Shown here: positions 61,801 to 64,000 of the stretch, piece by piece | Layout of the letters: the number at the start of each line of letters is the position of its first letter | How positions within the stretch are numbered: position 1 is the stretch's first letter | From: Chrysaora quinquecirrha | Taxonomy: Eukaryota; Cnidaria; Scyphozoa; Semaeostomeae; Pelagiidae | Direction: 5' to 3' | DNA: 64,000 nucleotides | Assembly (NCBI GenBank): GCA_014526335.1 | Contig: JACTAT010000291.1 | Span: forward strand, 126,996-190,995 | Made by a program: the position numbers and the translations under genes | Notes under the pieces: model-generated | The model's input: the letters and a program-made list of their open reading frames with translations, nothing else | What the model was told of the DNA's origin: nothing | Database searches by the model: none

Positions 61801-63835
61801 GTCTGTGCCCTAAATTATTACCAGTGTTTCTTTGAAGAACTAAACGTTTTTCGTTCTGTCCATGTTTCTGGCTCCGCGTGCCAGTAGTAAAGGCAACATA
61901 AATTTTTAAGTGATGATTTAATAAAGTCTACTTCACTCGCTATTTTGATAAGATAGTTCAAGACAATCAAGGAAATCTCTTTCAATGAACTCAGTGAGAA
62001 AGGCCAACGACGCAAACTCCTGTAATGAGTTCGCAATTTTGATACAAGATCTACAAACACCTACATGCAAGATGATTATTTCTGGGCGAGAATGACAACA
62101 TTCTTTGAATGTTAAGCAATGTGATGTACGATGTCGATAGAAATGTTGATTGTAGGCAAAGTTCATGAGCAAATTGTTTCTGAATACAAGATTAGGTGTT
62201 GCAATAACACTAATTGGAGACAGTTACAGATAAAAGCAACATGTATAATCAAACATTGTGCTATACCTTGTCATAAGAGACTAGAGTTAATCATTTGAAG
62301 ACAGAAGTAGAGTGCGGCTCCAAGGCTCTGTAAAATAACAGGCGAATGCTTTCAATACTAAGCATCAACTTGCAGTGTAAAGCAACCTTAACTCATTTAC
62401 CTTGCATGTTATGGCATGCCTGACAGTTTTGTAACTGCAGACGGAGAACAAGTTTTAAAACTCCTAGCACTACAGGCGAGATCAGATAATCTCAGATTGA
62501 TTCGTGAATTTGTCTTGTCCCTGATTCAATTAAAGTTAAAGTTTTATTAACTTGAATGTTTTGATTATTTTTAGCTTACGTCGATGGCGATGCTCTTACT
62601 GGATCCATATTATCGCACAATAGAAGGTTTCGAGGTATGCTTGATACACGTCGCTTCAGACTATTTCACTTGTATATGAATTCAGCAACATCTGCTTAAC
62701 TGTGTTGGTAACTAAGCTTTTACCAGTCTGCCCTTTGTATACTACAGGGTGTTCCAATAAAAAGGAACCCGCTTTAGAAATCGCTTTTAGTAGCGAACCG
62801 TAGCTTCAAGGCCAATACAATTTTGTCATATTACTAACTGTGTATACACACTCTCGTGAGTAATAGGATGCGTCTTTTCATATTTCATCTTCCCAAAAAT
62901 ATACTGTAATGAATTTCATTGATGAATAAAGCATGTGTAAATAAACTTTATGCACATTTCATGCAATTGAGGTTTTCTGGTGTTGAAATAAGTTACAGTA
63001 AGGGTTTATTGATACGACCACTGGTTAGTTCAGGTCATGGGTTTGAAAAATGATTGATTTAGAAAACAAAATTCTAGAAAACATTGTTTAAGACGAGTTG
63101 TGCTTTTTGAAGTGGCTACATATTTGACTGTTCCTTGTGTTGACAAAAAAAAATATTGTGCCGAAACTTTTGTTTCTTCCTAGTGTTATTCATGCAGTAT
63201 ATCATTATAAAGAGATGTTTTCGTAATTCTTCTTCCTTCAAAAACATGTCTGCCAAATTTCATGCTCAAAAATTAATTTTTGACTTAAGTACGAAGGTTT
63301 CTTTACCGGGTTCCTTTTTTGGAACACCCTGTACTTGTCCATTTGCTTTTGGTTATTTTGAACAATTTCGAATTTGGGACTTTCTGTGACTCATGACTAG
63401 ACTGTTGGTTTCAGTTCTTCATTGCCATTCATTTCTAAATATAGCAATTAGAACTAATCTCAATGATGATTTAAAGCTCGTGTTAAATTTGTTATTTTTA
63501 AGTCTTTCCTTTAAGACCCTGCCGATTGTGTTCTGGTATTTCTATATACCCAAAAAAGAATGTGAATTCTTTCATGGAGGAAAACGTCTCTTTCACGCCT
63601 TCTTTGCTATTTGAGCGCTCCGTAGTTTTCTTGCTTCATAACCATGTTGATGATGCAATCTTCTGAAAATTTCAATTTCTTTGCTTTAGTAGCTTTATTA
63701 CAAAACTTAATTTTGTTGTATCAGCTACACAAGTTCGTTTTCTTTACTGCATTAATTTCTTACACAGAATAAAAACTTTATTTTCAGGTTTTGATTGAGA
63801 AAGAGTGGTGCAGCTTTGGACACAAGTTTTCACGG
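46874..63835 (+). CDS. MTMR1/2: Myotubularin-related phosphatase MTMR1/2, 3' partial (right arm)
   Basis: Sixteen exons: 46874-46963, 48226-48295, 48439-48530, 49644-49751, 49986-50057, 51260-51289, 52125-52208, 56155-56229, 57102-57176, 57992-58102, 58962-59042, 59829-59920, 60291-60384, 60951-61049, 62575-62634, 63788-63835. They give 427 codons in one frame and continue beyond the window. Residues 1-40 are acidic; GRAM-PH spans about 55-150; the inactive-to-active phosphatase fold starts near 155. The P-loop HCSDGWDRT places Cys382 and Arg388 as the CX5R pair, so this is a catalytically competent family member. Conserved stretches such as [20 protein letters not shown] and the [11 protein letters not shown] block match MTMR1/MTMR2 rather than MTMR3/4 or 6-8. 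Family activity: removal of the D3 phosphate from PI3P and PI(3,5)P2 on endosomes. A 5'UTR acceptor precedes exon 1 (exon starts 46825); the upstream noncoding exon was not found. Intron 7 holds a Penelope-like insertion on the opposite strand. Confidence 0.94.
47145..48083. mobile_element. Mutator-like foldback element with 10-bp TSD (right arm)
   Basis: 939 bp counterpart of 16981-17888, flanked by AACATAATGC at 47135-47144 and 48084-48093, the reverse complement of the left-arm duplication. The terminal minisatellites (about 47160-47285 and 47970-48065) differ in unit number from the left copy. It lies in MTMR intron 1. Confidence 0.8.
50580..51169. mobile_element. pogo/Tigger-like non-autonomous element, right arm only
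   Basis: 590 bp with inverted ends CAGTTGACATCCGCTA and its complement, each flanked by TA (50578-50579 and 51170-51171). The subterminal sequence repeats TCGAACATTCGCT..CTCGAAC several times in both orientations, as in Tigger/pogo MITEs. No transposase. It lies in MTMR intron 5. Confidence 0.85.
51395..51756. mobile_element. hAT-like MITE, right arm only
   Basis: 362 bp with termini TAGCCTGCGTGCAG and CTGCACGCAGGCTA, and 8-bp flanks CCAAAATG / CCAAAGTG (51387-51394, 51757-51764; one mismatch). The left arm near 13430 has one CCAAAGTG and no element. An 8-bp duplication suggests hAT; no transposase. Confidence 0.75.
52612..52788 (-). pseudogene. Remnant of PLE endonuclease C-terminus
   Basis: In a different frame from the RT, the minus strand reads [19 protein letters not shown] followed by a short tail and a TGA. 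This resembles the region C-terminal to the GIY-YIG core in PLEs, where an NW..R..KE.I pattern is common. An internal deletion appears to have joined the RT end directly to this tail. Family assignment of so short a piece is inference. Confidence 0.5.
52779..54618 (-). pseudogene. PLE reverse transcriptase, frameshifted
   Basis: Two adjacent minus-strand reading frames, 54618 to 53426 and 53423 to 52779, together cover the PLE RT fingers, palm and thumb. The shift falls just before the TDGVAMGKP segment (about 53430-53460), between catalytic motif A and the YVDD motif. The second frame ends soon after the [15 protein letters not shown] stretch. In complete PLEs a GIY-YIG endonuclease follows; here its catalytic part is missing. 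The copy is non-autonomous unless the frameshift is a sequencing error. Confidence 0.88.
54890..56060. other. Non-homologous intron block, right arm
   Basis: MTMR intron 7 segment with no match to the left arm, where 7055-9665 occupies the same place. It contains the MITE 55134-55731; the rest shows nothing recognisable. Confidence 0.6.
55134..55731. mobile_element. mariner-type MITE, CAGGGTGGCCC family (right arm)
   Basis: 598 bp with ends CAGGGTGCCCCAAAAAAGGG and AGGGTGGCCC, TA on both sides (55132-55133, 55732-55733). Same family as 7662-8267 and in the same MTMR intron, but at a different site. Confidence 0.8.
58650..58800 (-). repeat. tRNA-derived SINE fragment (right arm)
   Basis: Reverse complement of 3627-3775, with the same A-box-like GTAGTGTAATGGTTAGCAC. 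The middle part differs (GCGCGGTTCAAGTTCGAGG). Confidence 0.65.
59283..59427. repeat. Hairpin with TATACTCTGAGGAG ends
   Basis: TCGTCTGACACTCCTCAGAG and its complement close a hairpin around AAGGCGGAATTTAGC / TAAATTCCGCCTTAG. Half-copies of the end (GACGTTTATACTCTGAGGAG) occur at 6763-6806, 22062-22108 and 56306-56352. Confidence 0.65.
61297..61657. mobile_element. TIR element, GGGCATGTTC family (right arm)
   Basis: 361 bp with ends GGGCGTGTTCTTTTTTACC and TTTAAAGGAACATGCCC. Largely self-complementary inside. It lies in MTMR intron 14. Confidence 0.65.
62745..63331. mobile_element. MITE, CAGGGTGTTCC family (right)
   Basis: 587 bp with inverted ends CAGGGTGTTCCAATAAAAAG and TTGGAACACCCTG, flanked by TA (62743-62744, 63332-63333). 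It lies in MTMR intron 15, beyond the palindrome boundary. Confidence 0.82.
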
Positions 63836-63910
63836 GTAAGCTGCTGGAATTCTTGTTCCATTTGACTGCGACATTTGAAGCTACAAAGTATGCCAAAAGT
63901 AAAATAGGGC

Positions 63911-64000
63911 TCTGCCCCAACGATCAAACATCGTTGGTCCTACATTTCAAATTTGCTATTAAATGTTCGACCGTTTGGCCATGCCCAAAAACATTCCAAC
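63911..64000. repeat. Start of another GGCCAAACGATCAAAC-family element
   Basis: CCAACGATCAAACATCGTTG near the start and CCGTTTGGCCATGCCCAAAA near the end resemble 31811-31900. Truncated by the window edge. Confidence 0.5.

Larger units (their letters stand above)
34255..62478 (-). repeat. Right arm of giant inverted repeat
   Basis: Inverted partner of 1-30840. It begins directly after the N run and continues past the counterpart of base 1, so bases 62479-64000 are single-copy here. Right-only insertions include a Penelope-like element (52386-54618), a pogo-like element (50580-51169), a hAT-like element (51395-51756) and an unclassified segment at about 45818-46051. Confidence 0.95.

Overview
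This is an AT-rich animal (metazoan) genomic window. It has spliced genes with GT-AG introns of about 0.1 to 4 kb and many short inverted-repeat transposons. Two conserved animal genes can be read exon by exon: an SFMBT-type Polycomb protein (four MBT repeats, SLED domain, SAM domain) and a myotubularin phosphatase of the MTMR1/MTMR2 group. The repeats (Penelope-like retroelement, pogo-, mariner-, Harbinger- and Mutator-like non-autonomous elements, tRNA-derived SINE) fit a marine invertebrate, perhaps a cnidarian. The species cannot be fixed from the sequence.

The dominant feature is a very large imperfect palindrome. Bases 1 to about 30840 are the reverse complement of about 34255 to 62478. 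Between the arms lie 2.9 kb of single-copy sequence (30841-33754) and a run of exactly 500 N (33755-34254). Each arm carries the same two genes in the order SFMBT then MTMR, read outwards from the centre. Left arm (minus strand): SFMBT 33668 to 21379, complete, 13 coding exons, 831 codons; MTMR 18159 to 1711, 14 exons, 3' end outside the window, with a 1-base deletion in exon 7. Right arm (plus strand): SFMBT 34558 to 43445, exons 4-13 only; MTMR 46874 to 63835, 16 exons, open at the window end.

Coding exons differ by roughly 1-2 percent between arms, introns by more, and the arms differ by whole transposon insertions. Left only: a 2.85 kb long-TIR element, about 190-bp tandem repeats, and a GCGGCGC hairpin element. 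Right only: a Penelope-like retroelement, a pogo-like element and a hAT-like element. Several of these show clean target-site duplications, and the other arm supplies the empty site. Two explanations fit: divergent haplotypes of a highly heterozygous animal joined head to head across a scaffold gap, or a genuine inverted segmental duplication. The 500-N gap at the junction favours the first.

The two genes are not known to act together. SFMBT is a chromatin reader of Pho-repressive-type Polycomb complexes and acts in the nucleus. MTMR1/2 enzymes dephosphorylate PI3P and PI(3,5)P2 on endosomal membranes. Their adjacency is probably incidental or ancestral synteny.
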